Origin: Cytophagales bacterium
Lineage (GTDB): Bacteria > Bacteroidota > Bacteroidia > Cytophagales > 172606-1
Reading direction: 5' to 3'
NCBI GenBank assembly: GCA_030446715.1
Contig: JAUJMU010000006.1
Coordinates: 286,001 to 350,000, forward strand
Length of the DNA stretch: 64,000 nucleotides
Of the stretch, positions 27,222-37,261 are shown piece after piece. The translations under genes and the position numbers were made by a program. The notes beneath the pieces were generated by a model. The model saw nothing but the letters and a program-made list of their open reading frames with translations. It had not been told where the DNA came from and did no database searches. Within the stretch, counting starts at the first letter, position 1, and the number at the start of each line of letters is the position of its first letter.

Positions 27222-28012
27222 TTACTGCTTGCCCGAGAGGCGTTGCTTCAATTGACTAACTTCCCGAAGCGATAAACCCGTCACTCGGCTGATTACTTCC
27301 TCGGCTAACCCTTCCTTGAGCAGGTTCAAGGCAATTTCTTCCTTTTCCTCTTCCTTACCCAGCAAGTATAGGCCATCTTTGGTTTTGTCCAGTGTAATTG
27401 CCATAGCAAGTGCTTCTTGAATGATAACTGTACTTATATTGCGTAATGTTCCCAGCCGGCTTAGCTGCTTTACTCTCCGGGATAATTCCGCTTCACTGCC
27501 CGAAAGTTCCTTCAACTTACGTAAAATCTTCTGGGTTACCAACCGGCTTGACTCTTCCCCAAAATCAGCAATAATTGCCAGCAGTACCTCTTCCGGCTGC
27601 TGTGACTGCAAAAAGTCTGATAAGGGAACTGTCGCATGTCCAGTAAATGATACTGGTAGGTAAATGCTGGAAAGGCGATGGTAGCTGGCATGGACATCTT
27701 ACCCTTACCTGTATACAAAACATATTGATGTACGGGCAATCCATGCAGTAAGTGAATTAAGCCACAGTATGCTAGCATCGGGCAGGCATGGCTTTGTCAT
27801 TCTTCGTCTGCAAATCCACGTGTAAAGCAAAGACAGGACCCGTAAGAGGCGTTACTTTGTAGAGCTGATCGGTTTTTAAGCTCAGTAGTATATTGTAAAT
27901 CAAAAGGGAGCGTATCGATTCTTTTGACCTTGATGCCTAAGACCTTTTCGGTAATGGCAGGAAATACTTCCCGGAGTATTTCTTTGAGTAACTTATCATA
28001 ATCCTGCGCCAT
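27222..28012 (-). pseudogene. PD-(D/E)XK nuclease family transposase (Rpn-like), frameshifted
   Basis: The N-terminus (from 28012) reads MAQDYDKLLKEILREVFPAI and IDTLPFDLQYTTE. After a shift comes TDQLYKVTPLTGPVFALHVD, LQTKNDKAMPAR (the D..E/QxK nuclease core), then MLAYCGLIHLLHGLPVHQYV in a third frame. The C-terminal frame is 27222-27611 (VLLAIIADFGEESSRLVTQK, LLKEGLAEEVISRVTGLS). This is the order of the Rpn/PDDEXK-type putative transposases common in Bacteroidota and cyanobacteria. At least two single-base indels break it. Confidence 0.75.
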
Positions 28013-28653
28013 GGGGTAAAACTACTTATTTACCCGTTGGTTGTTCCGCCTGAAGACGGCTCTTTATTGGAACGTTTTGCGTTACGGTTCCTGAGTTTTT
28101 GCCTGTCTGGATCTGTAGGGCTTGACACAATCGGCAGAGTATAAAAACAACCTTTTTCTCAATTAACATGCTATCCGAGAAAGAAGAGCTTACAAAACAG
28201 CAATGTTTGGCCCCTACTTGATAGAACTAGCTTTTGGTCATTTGGCCAAATAGCGAACTACAACCGTATCTGCCCTAAGCCGGGCATTGCCCTGGTACAA
28301 GTACAAAGCCATACATCATGAGTAGTCTTCATCGCATGCGGGGTGATTTACCCGAGGCAACTCTTCGTCGGATTTTTTCAGATCCGGTGTAGCTGTCTGT
28401 TTTCCAACCCTACCTGCCGTCTGTTGCTACTCTTTGCCTGATGGCCGGACCGGCTCCTACGACGAGCACACCGGTGTATTTGGGAAAGGCAGGATCCGTT
28501 TACTGCATGATTATTTTCTAAAGTAGATGAAGAGGGCAGTAGTGCTTTTTTGGCCGATGGAAGCGGCCATCCATCGGAAGATGAAATGTCGCGGGAGGCC
28601 GGCAATGGGATGATCCGGCACGGTCAGGAAACGGGGCTCCGGGTGCCTATTAT
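28013..28653. other. Gene-free stretch
   Basis: About 640 bases without a convincing frame on either strand. Codon patterns in the short open frames look random, and no RNA gene or inverted repeat of note was seen. It may be decayed coding sequence. Confidence 0.5.
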
Positions 28654-29577
28654 TTATGGCTTCCATGTATGGGTTTCCTCACCCAAATAGTACGTATGGG
28701 TCATCTCTTCAGTGGCCCTCCACAAACGCTGGGCAACCTTCCTGTCCTTTGAATAGGCATCAGAATTCACTACGGTCGGATCGCCTCTCATTTCCTGAAA
28801 ACCGTCCGGTCCGATAAATTCGCCTCCGTTCAGATCATTCGCCAGAGCCGCATACAAAACCGGGAGTGCCCCTTTTTCCGGATTTTGTAGAAACAAAGCC
28901 CCCAATGGCCGGATCAGGGCCGGAAAATACCGGTCCAGATTTGTTTTGGAAAGTCCGGGATGGGCTGCCAGCGACAGAGTACCGTAACCGGCGGCAGATA
29001 ACCGGCGCTGTAGTTCATAGGCGAACATCAGGCAGGCCCGCTTGCTTTGTCCGTAGGCTTTTCTCTTGCTGTACCGTTTCTTTGCGTGCAAATCATCAAA
29101 GTCAATTTCAGCCCACTTATAAGACAAACTGCTTAAGGTGACCACCCGGGAACCGGGGGTGCCGGTAAGCAATGGCAGCAACAGTCCGGCGAGGGCAAAA
29201 TGCCCCATGTAGTTGGTGGCAAACTGGTTTTCAAAGCCGTCTTCAGTCAATTTATAGGGCGACATCATGATGCCCGCATTGTTAATCAGCAGGTCTAGCT
29301 TATCAAAATGACTTTGAAAGTGTTTCGCGAATTGCTTTACCCCGGCAAGACTGGCCATATCCGCCTTCATGGGCTTGATATTTGCTTTAGGATACGTTTC
29401 AAGTATTCTGCTTTTTGCTCCTTCTGCCTTCCGCATATCCCGGCAGGCCAGCACCACCATAGCGTCCTTCTTAGCTAATCCGAGGGCGGTTTCATAGCCA
29501 ATTCCGCTGTTGGCCCCGGTAATGATGGCAAATTTTCCCCGCTGCGACGGCACTCGTTCCATAGTCCATTTACTCAT
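28654..29577 (-). CDS. SDR-family oxidoreductase (retinol-dehydrogenase-like)
   Basis: The 307 aa protein is an NAD(P)-dependent short-chain dehydrogenase. The Rossmann loop TGANSGIG is at residues 20-27, the NNAG motif at 99-102, the catalytic Ser at about 149-150 (VVTLSS), and the YGQSK active-site pair has Tyr175 and Lys179. CRDMRK after strand 2 suggests NADP preference. It is longer than classical 250-residue SDRs and resembles the WWOX/retinol dehydrogenase-like group. The substrate is unknown. It is followed at some distance by an AraC regulator on the same strand, a common pairing. Confidence 0.88.
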   Translation of the reverse strand: MSKWTMERVPSQRGKFAIITGANSGIGYETALGLAKKDAMVVLACRDMRKAEGAKSRILETYPKANIKPMKADMASLAGVKQFAKHFQSHFDKLDLLINNAGIMMSPYKLTEDGFENQFATNYMGHFALAGLLLPLLTGTPGSRVVTLSSLSYKWAEIDFDDLHAKKRYSKRKAYGQSKRACLMFAYELQRRLSAAGYGTLSLAAHPGLSKTNLDRYFPALIRPLGALFLQNPEKGALPVLYAALANDLNGGEFIGPDGFQEMRGDPTVVNSDAYSKDRKVAQRLWRATEEMTHTYYLGEETHTWKP

Positions 29578-29630
29578 TGTTTCAGTAGTTATTAAATAAA
29601 AGAATTGACTGCCGGAGTTGGGGCGTTCCT

Positions 29631-30065
29631 TTAAAATGCCTCGAACAGCTTTATTTCCTGCGGCTTTGAAGCAGCCTTGTATTCAATGGAGGCCGATTCG
29701 AACCTGGGCTTACCAAACGGCTTGTAATTATTACCAAATCCCACGGGCTCTTTGGGAATACCGACGAATGTACGGTCCAGTTCACCATTTTCATTTACAT
29801 CCTGGTAAACAGAGATGGCATACTTACCGGGGGGTACATCAAATGAAGCGGTTTTGATGGCTTCGTTCGTGGGTAGTACTGTTTTCCGGAAGGGGCTTTT
29901 CAGCCAGCTTGATTCGGTGTTATAAATTTCGACGACAATCTTTCCGCTGTTTTTCCGGACGTTTGAAATTTGTACACCCAGTGTCTGCTGGCCAAAAGTG
30001 CCGGATGCAGTCAGGGTGTTCGTAATCAGGATAATACCGATGGCCAACGTATGATACAATAGCAT
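29631..30065 (-). CDS. DUF2141 domain secreted protein
   Basis: The 144 aa protein has a signal peptide (residues ~1-26, ending TFGQQ). The family pattern follows: LGVQISNVRKNSGKIVVEIY, FDVPPGKYAISVYQDVNENG and GELDRTFVGIPKEPVGFGNN, with the diagnostic D-x-N-x-N-G-x-D loop. DUF2141 proteins are periplasmic or outer-surface beta-sandwich proteins of unknown role in Bacteroidota. It sits between the SDR gene and the receptor stub, all on the minus strand. Confidence 0.88.
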   Translation of the reverse strand: MLLYHTLAIGIILITNTLTASGTFGQQTLGVQISNVRKNSGKIVVEIYNTESSWLKSPFRKTVLPTNEAIKTASFDVPPGKYAISVYQDVNENGELDRTFVGIPKEPVGFGNNYKPFGKPRFESASIEYKAASKPQEIKLFEAF

Positions 30066-30207
30066 AGGGTCTGGGATTAAAAATTTGCGTGTAACAGCTT
30101 CTGCCTTTGACTTTTTATGACATCAGCTTGTGGGTTTAAAACTTAAAAACCGATCACAATGCCTAAGGCGGGGAGGGGTGTATCGTTGGCAATATTACTG
30201 ACTTGAA

Positions 30208-30564
30208 TTACCGTTTGGGGTTGAATGATACTGCCTCGGTAACAACGACATCTTCAAGCAGGGTCTGGCTTTCCTTCAGCTCAAAATTGAGATCCGGGGT
30301 GCCGCCGGACCGTACCACCACATTGTACCTGATAAGCGTTTGGTAACCGACGTAGGATGCCCGGACGCAGTAGGTTCCGGGCGGAATGTCTTTAAAGCTG
30401 TAAAACCCGCTGGGGTTAGTGGCGGTGGCAAGATTGGGTTCTGCCACCTGGATGGTTACCCCAACCAAAGGCTCTCCCGATCCGGCAAGGGCCCCCTTGT
30501 TCCGGGCAACGAGCTGAAAACCTGAAAAAAGAAACACCGCACAAATGCGTAGAGATAGTCTCAT
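30208..30564 (-). pseudogene. N-terminal stub of a TonB-dependent receptor (carboxypeptidase-regulatory-like domain)
   Basis: After a signal peptide (AVFLFSGFQLVARNKG) comes a carboxypeptidase-regulatory-like beta domain: EPLVGVTIQVAEPNLATATN, PSGFYSFKDIPPGTYCVRAS, YVGYQTLIRYNVVV. It then reads LEDVVVTEAVSFNP, the usual lead-in to a TonB plug, and stops after 118 residues. No plug or barrel follows, because the next 140 bases are non-coding. It is either a truncated receptor or a short stand-alone surface protein; truncation is more likely. Confidence 0.65.
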
Positions 30565-30657
30565 CTGGTTTGCGTGCGCACCTGCATGTTTGCCTTTGCA
30601 AATGCCCGCGCAAAGTTGCAGAGAAGAATTGGGGTTCTGTTATGAGGAATCGTGCGC

Positions 30658-31563
30658 TTATCCGGACAAATCTTGCATAAAGGCGCTTCTGTATTTGGTG
30701 GGCGTCTGGTTAGTCAATTGCTTGAATAACCGGCCGAAATAGGATGGATCTGAGAAATTGAGCGCAAAAGCAATCTGAGCGATGTTTTTTGCCCGATCCT
30801 GCAGAAGCACCTTGCTATGGGCAATCACCAATTCGTTGATGTGTTGCTTGGGTGGTTTGTTGGTAATCTGGTTTACGCAACGGTTGAGGTAGTTTTCCGA
30901 GACGGCCAGCGCATCAGCATAGAACTTTACTTCCCGGTTCTGTATAAAATTGTTGTATAACAACTCTTTGAACAACATCGTTATTTCCGATTGCCTGTCT
31001 GGTTTGAATAGGGTATCTGCCGATGCTTCGGCAAGTTTTAAAACAACCGCTTTGAGCAAAGAACATTGGATTTCCCTGCAATACAAATTATCCATTTTTT
31101 GCTGGGCAATCATTTCGCACCCTTTGCAAAGCCACTCCATCACGGATGCTGAAACGGAATGTTTGGGATAAAAAGTGACCCGATGGAGTAAAGCATTGTC
31201 TGTAAAGATCCGGGGCAGCAGGGTGCTGTCTATGTAGATGTAATACCCGTCCGTCCGTGGATCAATGTATTTGACGGCATTGAGGTGGCCTTCCCGGATA
31301 AACAGAACATCGTTAGGGTGCAGTTCAAGAATTTCATTATCAACCTGCTGCCTGCCTCCACCATCCCGGAAAAGCAGTAAAAAATTGTATTCAGCTCTGA
31401 AAAGGGGAGTAGGAGGCTTGATCAGTGACGAAGCAATGGATAGAGGATAGATCCGGATGGCATTCGGTTGGAAGGCAAAGGGTTCGGTGTCAGTATCCAT
31501 ATACCGGGCAACAAACTCCTCAAAGTTCACTATATTGAAATCCTTATGGCTCACGCTCATCAT
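30658..31563 (-). CDS. AraC-family transcriptional regulator
   Basis: The 301 aa protein has an N-terminal cupin-like sensor (residues ~40-120; LELHPNDVLFIREGHLNAVK) and two C-terminal helix-turn-helix motifs (EVKFYADALAVSENYLNRCV, and AKNIAQIAFALNFSDPSYFG followed by RLFKQLTNQTPTKYR). This is the usual one-component AraC activator arrangement of Bacteroidota. The likely target is the SDR/DUF2141 set just downstream, an inference from position only. Confidence 0.9.
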   Translation of the reverse strand: MMSVSHKDFNIVNFEEFVARYMDTDTEPFAFQPNAIRIYPLSIASSLIKPPTPLFRAEYNFLLLFRDGGGRQQVDNEILELHPNDVLFIREGHLNAVKYIDPRTDGYYIYIDSTLLPRIFTDNALLHRVTFYPKHSVSASVMEWLCKGCEMIAQQKMDNLYCREIQCSLLKAVVLKLAEASADTLFKPDRQSEITMLFKELLYNNFIQNREVKFYADALAVSENYLNRCVNQITNKPPKQHINELVIAHSKVLLQDRAKNIAQIAFALNFSDPSYFGRLFKQLTNQTPTKYRSAFMQDLSG

Positions 31564-31578
31564 GCTTAAAATAAATGA

Positions 31579-32864
31579 GGTTCTTGGAGAGATTTAGGGA
31601 AAAGCTTCAAATTACAGACAAAAGGGAAGCCTAAGTGATGGATATGAATCAGGTATATGAGGAATTACTGGGCCTGAAAGAGTTGCAAGTGAATCAGGTA
31701 GTAGTGGGTGCTACTCAGATAGAGGTGTATTGTGAGTCCAGATTAGTTGAAGGTTATTGTCCGGTGTGCTTGCAAAAATGCAATTGTGTTAAACAAACGT
31801 ATGAGCGAAAGGTGAAGGATTTATCCATCTCGGGGAAGGAAGTCTGGTTGTATATTACCTCCAGGCAGTACGTGTGTAAAGACTGTAACCGGCATTTTTA
31901 CGAGCAGTTTTCTTTTGACCCCAGGGAAAGCGTCACTAAGCGGTACGCCGAACGGTTATATGATTTAAGCCAGGGGGTGGAATTGCAATACGTAGTCGTA
32001 CGGGAAAACCTGTGCTGGCAGACGGTGAACCGTATTTTTCAAAAGTACGCCCGAAAACAAGTCAATCTCATCAATGCCTTTGCCCGGGTAAGCCGGCCAG
32101 GCATTGATGAGATTGCCCTGAAGAAAGGCCACAAGCATTACATAGCCGTAGTAGTAGACCTGGACACGGGACAGGTGCTCGACTTACCCGAAGACCGTAG
32201 CAAGCAAGCCTTGGTGAAGTATTTTCAGGCCAAAGGCCCTGACTTCTGCGCCCAGATCAAGCTTTTCTGCTCGGATATGTGGGAAGGGTATCTGAATGCG
32301 GCTAAAAAGTGTTTCCTAATGCCGTCCTTGTAGCCGACCGGTTCCACTTCTTTTCCCGTTTGCAAAAGGCCGTTGACAACTGCCGCCGCTACCTGCGCAG
32401 AAAGTATCCCAGGGCCCATGAGCTAAAGCAACTCAAATGGCTGCTGCTCAAAAACCCTGACCGGCTTACCGCTCCCCAGAAGCAACAACTCCATACCTTG
32501 TTTGCCCAACCTGACTACCAGTTGCTCAAAGCTACTTATGAGGCCAAAAATACCTTCAGAGCCCTTCTCCAATCAGACCTGAATCCTCAGCAGGCCCAAG
32601 CGCAAATACAACGCTGGCTGACTCAACTTGAAGAGACGGCCAATCGTTTCCTTACTGATTTTGTCAACTTCTATGCTACCTGAGAAAACTTATATCCTTA
32701 ACTACTTCCGGGACGCTATTCCACCGGCATCATTGAAGGCATTAACAACAAAATCAAGTCCATCAAACGAAGGGCCTTTGGCTTTAGCAATTTCAACAAC
32801 TTCAAACTAAGAGTCCAGACCGCTTTCGGTTGATTCTCCCTTTCCCTAAATCTCTCCAAGAACC
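31579..32864 (+). mobile_element. ISL3-family element (1286 bp)
   Basis: Inverted ends GGTTCTTGGAGAGATTTAGG (31579 onward) and the exact complement ending at 32864 bound the split transposase. I see no matching target duplication in the flanks, so one side may have been rearranged after insertion. The right flank starts directly at the DUF4242 gene leader. Confidence 0.85.
31635..32833 (+). pseudogene. ISL3-family transposase, frameshifted
   Basis: The first frame (31635-32333) has the zinc-finger start (VEGYCPVCLQKCNCVKQTYE, CKDCNRHFYEQFSFDP), helix-turn-helix, and DDE start (GIDEIALKKGHKHYIAVVVD, FCSDMWEGYLNAAKK). A shift near 32310 leads to FPNAVLVADRFHFFSRLQKA (second Asp). A third frame near 32690 carries IEGINNKIKSIKRRAFGFSN (Glu) and the C-terminus. 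Two indels separate otherwise well-kept motifs. Confidence 0.88.
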
Positions 32865-32873
32865 AAAAAGTTT

Positions 32874-33989
32874 ATGCCGATTTATATGGACCGTCATGAC
32901 GTATCCGAAACAGTCACTGCTGAAAATGTAGCACAGCTTCACCAGCAGGATTTAAAAATTCAGCATAAATTCAACTGCCGGGGTTAACCTATTGGTTTGA
33001 TGATCAGAGGAAAACAGCCTTTTGCTTAATTGAAGCACCCGATGAGGGGGCAATTCACGAAATGCACCGGCAGGCACACGGTGAAGTGCCTCACCGGGTG
33101 ATTGAGTGGACCCTAAAGTTGTGGAATCTTTTCTGGGCAGAATCGAAGACCCAGAAAAAAGCAGTAATGAAGAACTGAATGTGATCAATGATCCCGCTTT
33201 CAGGGCAATCATGGCTATCGAATTAGTGTACCACTCTTTAGTGGAAGAAAATCTGGTTCCTTTCGGCCATTTCTTCCGGAAACACAATGAAATTGTATCT
33301 AAAACCATCAACCACTTTAGCGGCAGAATTGCACAATCCAATACGGATTATGTGCTTGCCTCATTTAAGTCGGTTTCCCGCGCAATAGACTGCGCAAAAG
33401 AAATCCGGTTACAGTTCAATGCCCTGATTGCTGAAGATCAATTCAATATCGGAATCAAAATAGGGATAAGTGCTGGCAGCCCGGTAACCAGAGAAAATGT
33501 TTTTTTGAAAAAGCCATCAGATCAGCAAAAAGAATGTGTGAAGCAGGAAAGTCTCCCATTATAGTTTCTGCCGGAGTAAAAGATCTCTACCTGAACGAAG
33601 AGGTAAGCTCAATAGCTGAAAGTGGGGCGGTCTATTTTTTATCCTTTTCCGATGAATCATTTCTTCACACGCTGATGGACTTTACCGAAAGCAGATGGAG
33701 CAGTGAACATCTGGGCGTTGAGGATTTTAAAACGCTTGGATTCAGCGAATCGCAACTGTATCGCCGCATTACGGATTTAACCGGAAAATCTCCGAATGCC
33801 TTCCTGAAAGAATATCGCCTGAAAAAGGCCGTACAGCTGCTTAAAAAAAATGAGGCCAATATTTCTGAAGTATCGGCTATGGCAGGTTTTAACAGTCCCT
33901 CCTATTTTGCCAAGTGTTTCAAAGACCGGTACTGCATTTCGCCGTCTGATTACGTGTATACCAGACTGAAATACAATTCATTGGCTTAA
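32874..33989 (+). pseudogene. DUF4242 / cyclase-like / AraC-HTH composite protein, three single-base deletions
   Basis: Repaired, the gene encodes three parts. First is a DUF4242 (nickel-binding-like) domain (MPIYMDRHDVSETVTAENVA, EAPDEGAIHEMHRQAHG). Next is a region like nucleotide-cyclase or sensor domains (YVLASFKSVSRAIDCAKEIR, NIGIKIGISAGSPV). Last is an AraC-type helix-turn-helix (LKKNEANISEVSAMAGFNSP, SYFAKCFKDRYCISPSDYVY). Deletions lie near 32983 (after NCRG), 33100 (after VIE) and 33505 (a T run after ENVF); each removes one base and each repaired frame continues with family-like sequence. The ATG at 32874 is only 10 bases from the ISL3 end, so the native promoter is probably lost. 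Confidence 0.75.
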
Positions 33990-34103
33990 GTGCATGCCTG
34001 GTTGAACCAAAACTGCTTGTTTTTGATCCAAATTTGATATTAGACCTTTAACGATGATTGTAGCTTTGTTTTATAAGTAATGTAAACTTTAAAGACAATC
34101 ATC

Positions 34104-34476
34104 ATGACAACGACGCTCTACGAAAGATTAGGTGCAGCAAAAGGGATTACAAAGCTGGTGGATGACATTGTGGACCATCACATGAATAACCCGGTTATCA
34201 ATGCCAGATACCTGCCTTTGAAGGACAACCCGGAACGCTTTGCAATGATAAGGCAGCATACGATAAACTTTTTGTGCCGGAGCCGGCGGACCCCAGAGGT
34301 ATGACGGAAGAGGCATGGTGGGGGCGCATAAAGGCATGAACGTTTCCGAACAAGAATTTTTAGCCGTCATTGATGATGTAATGCAGGCAATGGAGGCGAA
34401 CCACTATAAGGCGGACGAGAAAAAAGACGTATTGGCTATTCTGTATTCCCTGAAGGCAGAAATTATCCGTTTATAA
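34104..34476 (+). pseudogene. Truncated haemoglobin (group I), 2-base frameshift
   Basis: The N-terminus MTTTLYERLGAAKGITKLVD and ARYLPLKDNPERFAMIRQHT are typical of truncated globins. After INFLC the frame shifts. In the alternative frame the protein continues with AGAGGPQRYDGRGMVGAHKG, the conserved GG-x-x-x-Y-x-G-R-x-M-x-x-x-H segment with the proximal His, and then MNVSEQEFLAVIDDVMQAME to 34476. A loss of two bases in TTGTGCCGG near 34272 explains it. The product would bind haem and O2 or NO in the cytoplasm. Confidence 0.85.
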
Positions 34477-34726
34477 AACATCAGGCAGCGCCTCAATAGC
34501 CAAAAGCCTTATAACAGGGCGGGCACCTGAAGAACGTGTTTTTTAAGAATTTGCGCCAACCCTCATTTTCACAACCACATTTCTGCCTTACCGCAATTCC
34601 AACACAGGGATAAAGAAGCCCCGGAACGCTGCCCGTCTTGCCGTTGTACCCCAGATCTGTTTGCCTTGCTTCCTCCCTGTTTGCCTGTGAAAGTTAAACT
34701 GATTATTCATTTTAAAGACCAAAGCC

Positions 34727-35587
34727 ATGAACGAATCAACAATGGAGCAGCCAACTGCTACCCCTCCACCAGTAATGAATCCAAACAAAGCCTTATGGGA
34801 AAAAGGTGACTTCACCCAGATAGCCGAAACTATGCGGCAGAGCGGAGAAGCATTGGTGGCTATGCTGGGTATTACCCCAGGCATTAAAGTGTTGGACCTT
34901 GGGTGCGGGGATGGCACTACTGCCATACCGGCCGCAAAATCAGGTGCCCAAGTGCTTGGGGTTGACATTGCCGGTAATCTGGTAAAGGCGGGCAATGAGC
35001 GGATCAGGAAGGAAGGCCTTACCAATTGCAGCATTCAGCAGGGGGATGCTACTGATCTGCAGGATTTGCAGGATGAAAGCTTTGATTTAGTGATGAGCAT
35101 TTTCGGTGCCATGTTTGCGCCAAAGCCGCTTGAAGTGGCAAAGCAAATGGTCCGGGTAACCCGCCGCGGAGGAAGAATCGTGATGGGCAACTGGATTCCT
35201 AGTGATCCTACCCTGGTTGCGCAGATACTCCGGATCAGTTCTGCTTACACGCCACCACCACCCGAAGGATTTATCAGCCCCATGTTGTGGGGAGTAGAAA
35301 GCCACGTGATTGAACGGTTTGGCAGTGCGGGTATTGCCAAAGAAAATATCACTTTTGAGCAGGATACCTATACCTTTATTGCACTTTTTTCGCCAAAGGA
35401 ATTTGTTGACCGGTTCAGACACTTTTACGGCCCCACCATGAATGCTTTTGAAGCAGCCGGGAAGAACGGCAAGGCTTCTGATCTGCAGCGGGAACTGGAA
35501 GATTTATTCGAGAGTCAGAACGAAAGCAATTCAGAGGAGGTCACTTCTATTCCGGCCACATTCTTGCGGGTAACGGTGATGTGCTGA
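34727..35587 (+). CDS. Class I SAM-dependent methyltransferase
   Basis: The 286 aa protein has motif I VLDLGCGDG at residues 55-63, then TTAIPAAKSGAQVLGVDIAG (acidic loop after strand 2), CSIQQGDATDLQ, and the strand-4 motif FDLVMSIFGAMFAPKP. This is a Methyltransf_11/UbiE-like fold; relatives methylate small molecules. A long C-terminal part (residues 150-286) probably forms the substrate lid. The acceptor cannot be predicted. No operon partner is next to it. Confidence 0.88.
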   Translation: MNESTMEQPTATPPPVMNPNKALWEKGDFTQIAETMRQSGEALVAMLGITPGIKVLDLGCGDGTTAIPAAKSGAQVLGVDIAGNLVKAGNERIRKEGLTNCSIQQGDATDLQDLQDESFDLVMSIFGAMFAPKPLEVAKQMVRVTRRGGRIVMGNWIPSDPTLVAQILRISSAYTPPPPEGFISPMLWGVESHVIERFGSAGIAKENITFEQDTYTFIALFSPKEFVDRFRHFYGPTMNAFEAAGKNGKASDLQRELEDLFESQNESNSEEVTSIPATFLRVTVMC

Positions 35588-36144
35588 CAAATGGAGCCAG
35601 AGGATAAATAGAACTACAGACCGCATCGTATCCTTTGGGGAAAACCTTCCGGATTTCCAAAATCGTATTTGATCAGCGTTAAACCGTCCTTTTGAACACC
35701 AATTACATTACAGTTTACTTAGAATTCCGATCCGGGAAATTCCCGGCTAGTGGTCTTCCAACGATTATATGAGGGGTACGCCAGGTCATTTTCCCAAGTA
35801 TTTTTCACAATTTTAGCCCTCACTTTAACCTTGGGGGACCACTAGGAAGGAGCAGTGTTTTATAGAAGGCGACAGAACTTGTCGGAAACCGGAACGCAAG
35901 GGATGCCATCCCTCCAGGCGATGGCATCCCTCCTTTTCCGAAAGGTTGTGACGCTCTCTATATGTAGCCGAGTAATTTTAAATTTTGAATGAAATTATAA
36001 TATGTTATCATTCAAATACTTACAACTTAAATAGCTAAATTTAAAACACCAGAATAATTGTGCCTGCCTGCTCAAGGGCTATATCAATTCCGCCCATCCT
36101 CTAATCCCGCAAATCCTGATCGGGACAATCCTGATTCCTACAAC
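35588..36144. other. Intergenic region holding MITE copy 2
   Basis: Apart from the MITE (35750-35842) it contains an AT-rich word (35971-35991, AATTTTAAATTTTGAATG) that also occurs near 9880 and 41910. No gene was seen. Confidence 0.5.
35750..35842. mobile_element. 93-bp MITE, copy 2
   Basis: Base-for-base identical to 26971-27063, again flanked by TA within CTAG (35748-35749 and 35843-35844). It has no coding capacity. Identity over 93 bases at two sites 8.8 kb apart indicates recent movement. Confidence 0.9.
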
Positions 36145-36813
36145 CTACCCGTTCAGCAACCCCTTCAGCCGCGCCAGTTCGTCGTCCACCTTGCTGTTCT
36201 GCTCCAGTTGCCTGAACTGGTAATCAAGGTCCTTGCCCGAATCAGCCGCCGAAAGTTCGGTAAGTGCCTGGGCGTCGGCTTCCAGCTGGAGGATTTTCTC
36301 CGCGTACTTGTCGAACTTGGCGAAGGAATGGTTGCCGATGCTGCTCAGTTGCTTGGCCATTTCCGACTGGGCTTTGGCGTTTTTGCTGCGGGCAATCAGG
36401 GTGGCTTCCTTCATGCGGGCATCCTGCAGTTTAGACTTCAGTTGTCCGATCTGGTCCTTCAGCTGACGGGTAGTGGCGGCGGCGCTTTCGTGCATCTGCT
36501 TGTACTGGGCGGCCTGCGTTTCCATCTGACCCTTTCTGGTGAGGGCCACCCGGGCAAGGTGTTCATTGTTAGCTCTCAGGGCCGTCATGGCCTTGTTCTG
36601 CATATCTTCCGAACCTTTCCGGAGGTCCAGGTACTGGCGTTCGAGGCGTTTTTCGGTGCCCATTGCCTGGGCCAGCGAATGATTGGCTTTCTCCACGGAT
36701 TCCTCCATTTCCAGTACCATCAGCTTGATCATCTTCTCCGGGTCCTCGGCCCGGTCTAAGGCATCGTTCACGTTGGAGCGGAATACATCGAGGAAGCGGC
36801 TCAGAAATCCCAT
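36145..36813 (-). CDS. pspA: PspA/IM30-family membrane-stress protein
   Basis: The 222 aa protein is almost entirely coiled-coil. It begins MGFLSRFLDVFRSNVNDALD, the amphipathic helix that binds membranes, followed by DRAEDPEKMIKLMVLEMEES, the family signature. In this ESCRT-III-like superfamily PspA assembles on the inner membrane under envelope stress. No pspF or pspBC-type genes are adjacent, so regulation is not evident. It is divergent from the J-domain gene. Confidence 0.92.
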   Translation of the reverse strand: MGFLSRFLDVFRSNVNDALDRAEDPEKMIKLMVLEMEESVEKANHSLAQAMGTEKRLERQYLDLRKGSEDMQNKAMTALRANNEHLARVALTRKGQMETQAAQYKQMHESAAATTRQLKDQIGQLKSKLQDARMKEATLIARSKNAKAQSEMAKQLSSIGNHSFAKFDKYAEKILQLEADAQALTELSAADSGKDLDYQFRQLEQNSKVDDELARLKGLLNG

Positions 36814-36882
36814 ACGGTTACTTTTTAGCGTTTATGAAATAGAAGTTGTATTCTTAGTCAGCAAAATAACGATTCGTAACCC

Positions 36883-37233
36883 ATGTCCAGTCTTTTCCGC
36901 CGGTTTGGCCGGCTGCTCCGTTCCTCTCTCCTGCCTGCGGAAGACCCCTCTTCAAGATCGGAAAAATTTACGGATTGGCAAGCTGATCCGGAGAGAAGTG
37001 CGGGATCACCGCCAAACCCACCAAAGGAAGATCCGGAGACCAGGTTTTACCGTGCCCTTGAGTTGCCCGCTGGTGCTTCCTTTGATAAAATCCGGCAGGC
37101 GTACAAAAGCCAGATGAAAAAATACCACCCCGACCGGTTTCCCAATGACCCGGAAAAGAAAAAGTATGCGGAACTGGTTTCGCAGCGTCTCAATGAGGCT
37201 TATGCTTACTTTGAAAGTAAATACGGGCGGTAA
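36883..37233 (+). CDS. J-domain (DnaJ-like) protein
   Basis: The 116 aa protein has a C-terminal J domain (residues ~53-116): FYRALELPAGASFDKIRQAY, the HPD motif at 82-84 (KKYHPDRFPND) and a final helix LVSQRLNEAYAYFESKYG. The N-terminal 50 residues are Ser/Pro-rich and probably disordered. It should stimulate a DnaK-type chaperone. Divergent to pspA, it may share stress regulation with it. The MFS gene follows 28 bases later on the same strand. Confidence 0.9.
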   Translation: MSSLFRRFGRLLRSSLLPAEDPSSRSEKFTDWQADPERSAGSPPNPPKEDPETRFYRALELPAGASFDKIRQAYKSQMKKYHPDRFPNDPEKKKYAELVSQRLNEAYAYFESKYGR

Positions 37234-37261
37234 TGGTGAGTGGTTTGGCTAACTTGCCGGC

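Noticed and set aside
28378..28605. 75-codon frame in the gap before the SDR gene
   Set aside because: Arg/Ser-rich, no conserved motif, no start context; it looks like chance.
36058..36759. A 233-codon open frame opposite pspA
   Set aside because: It is an antisense shadow of a coiled-coil gene; the Leu/Gly/His-rich composition reflects the complementary strand.
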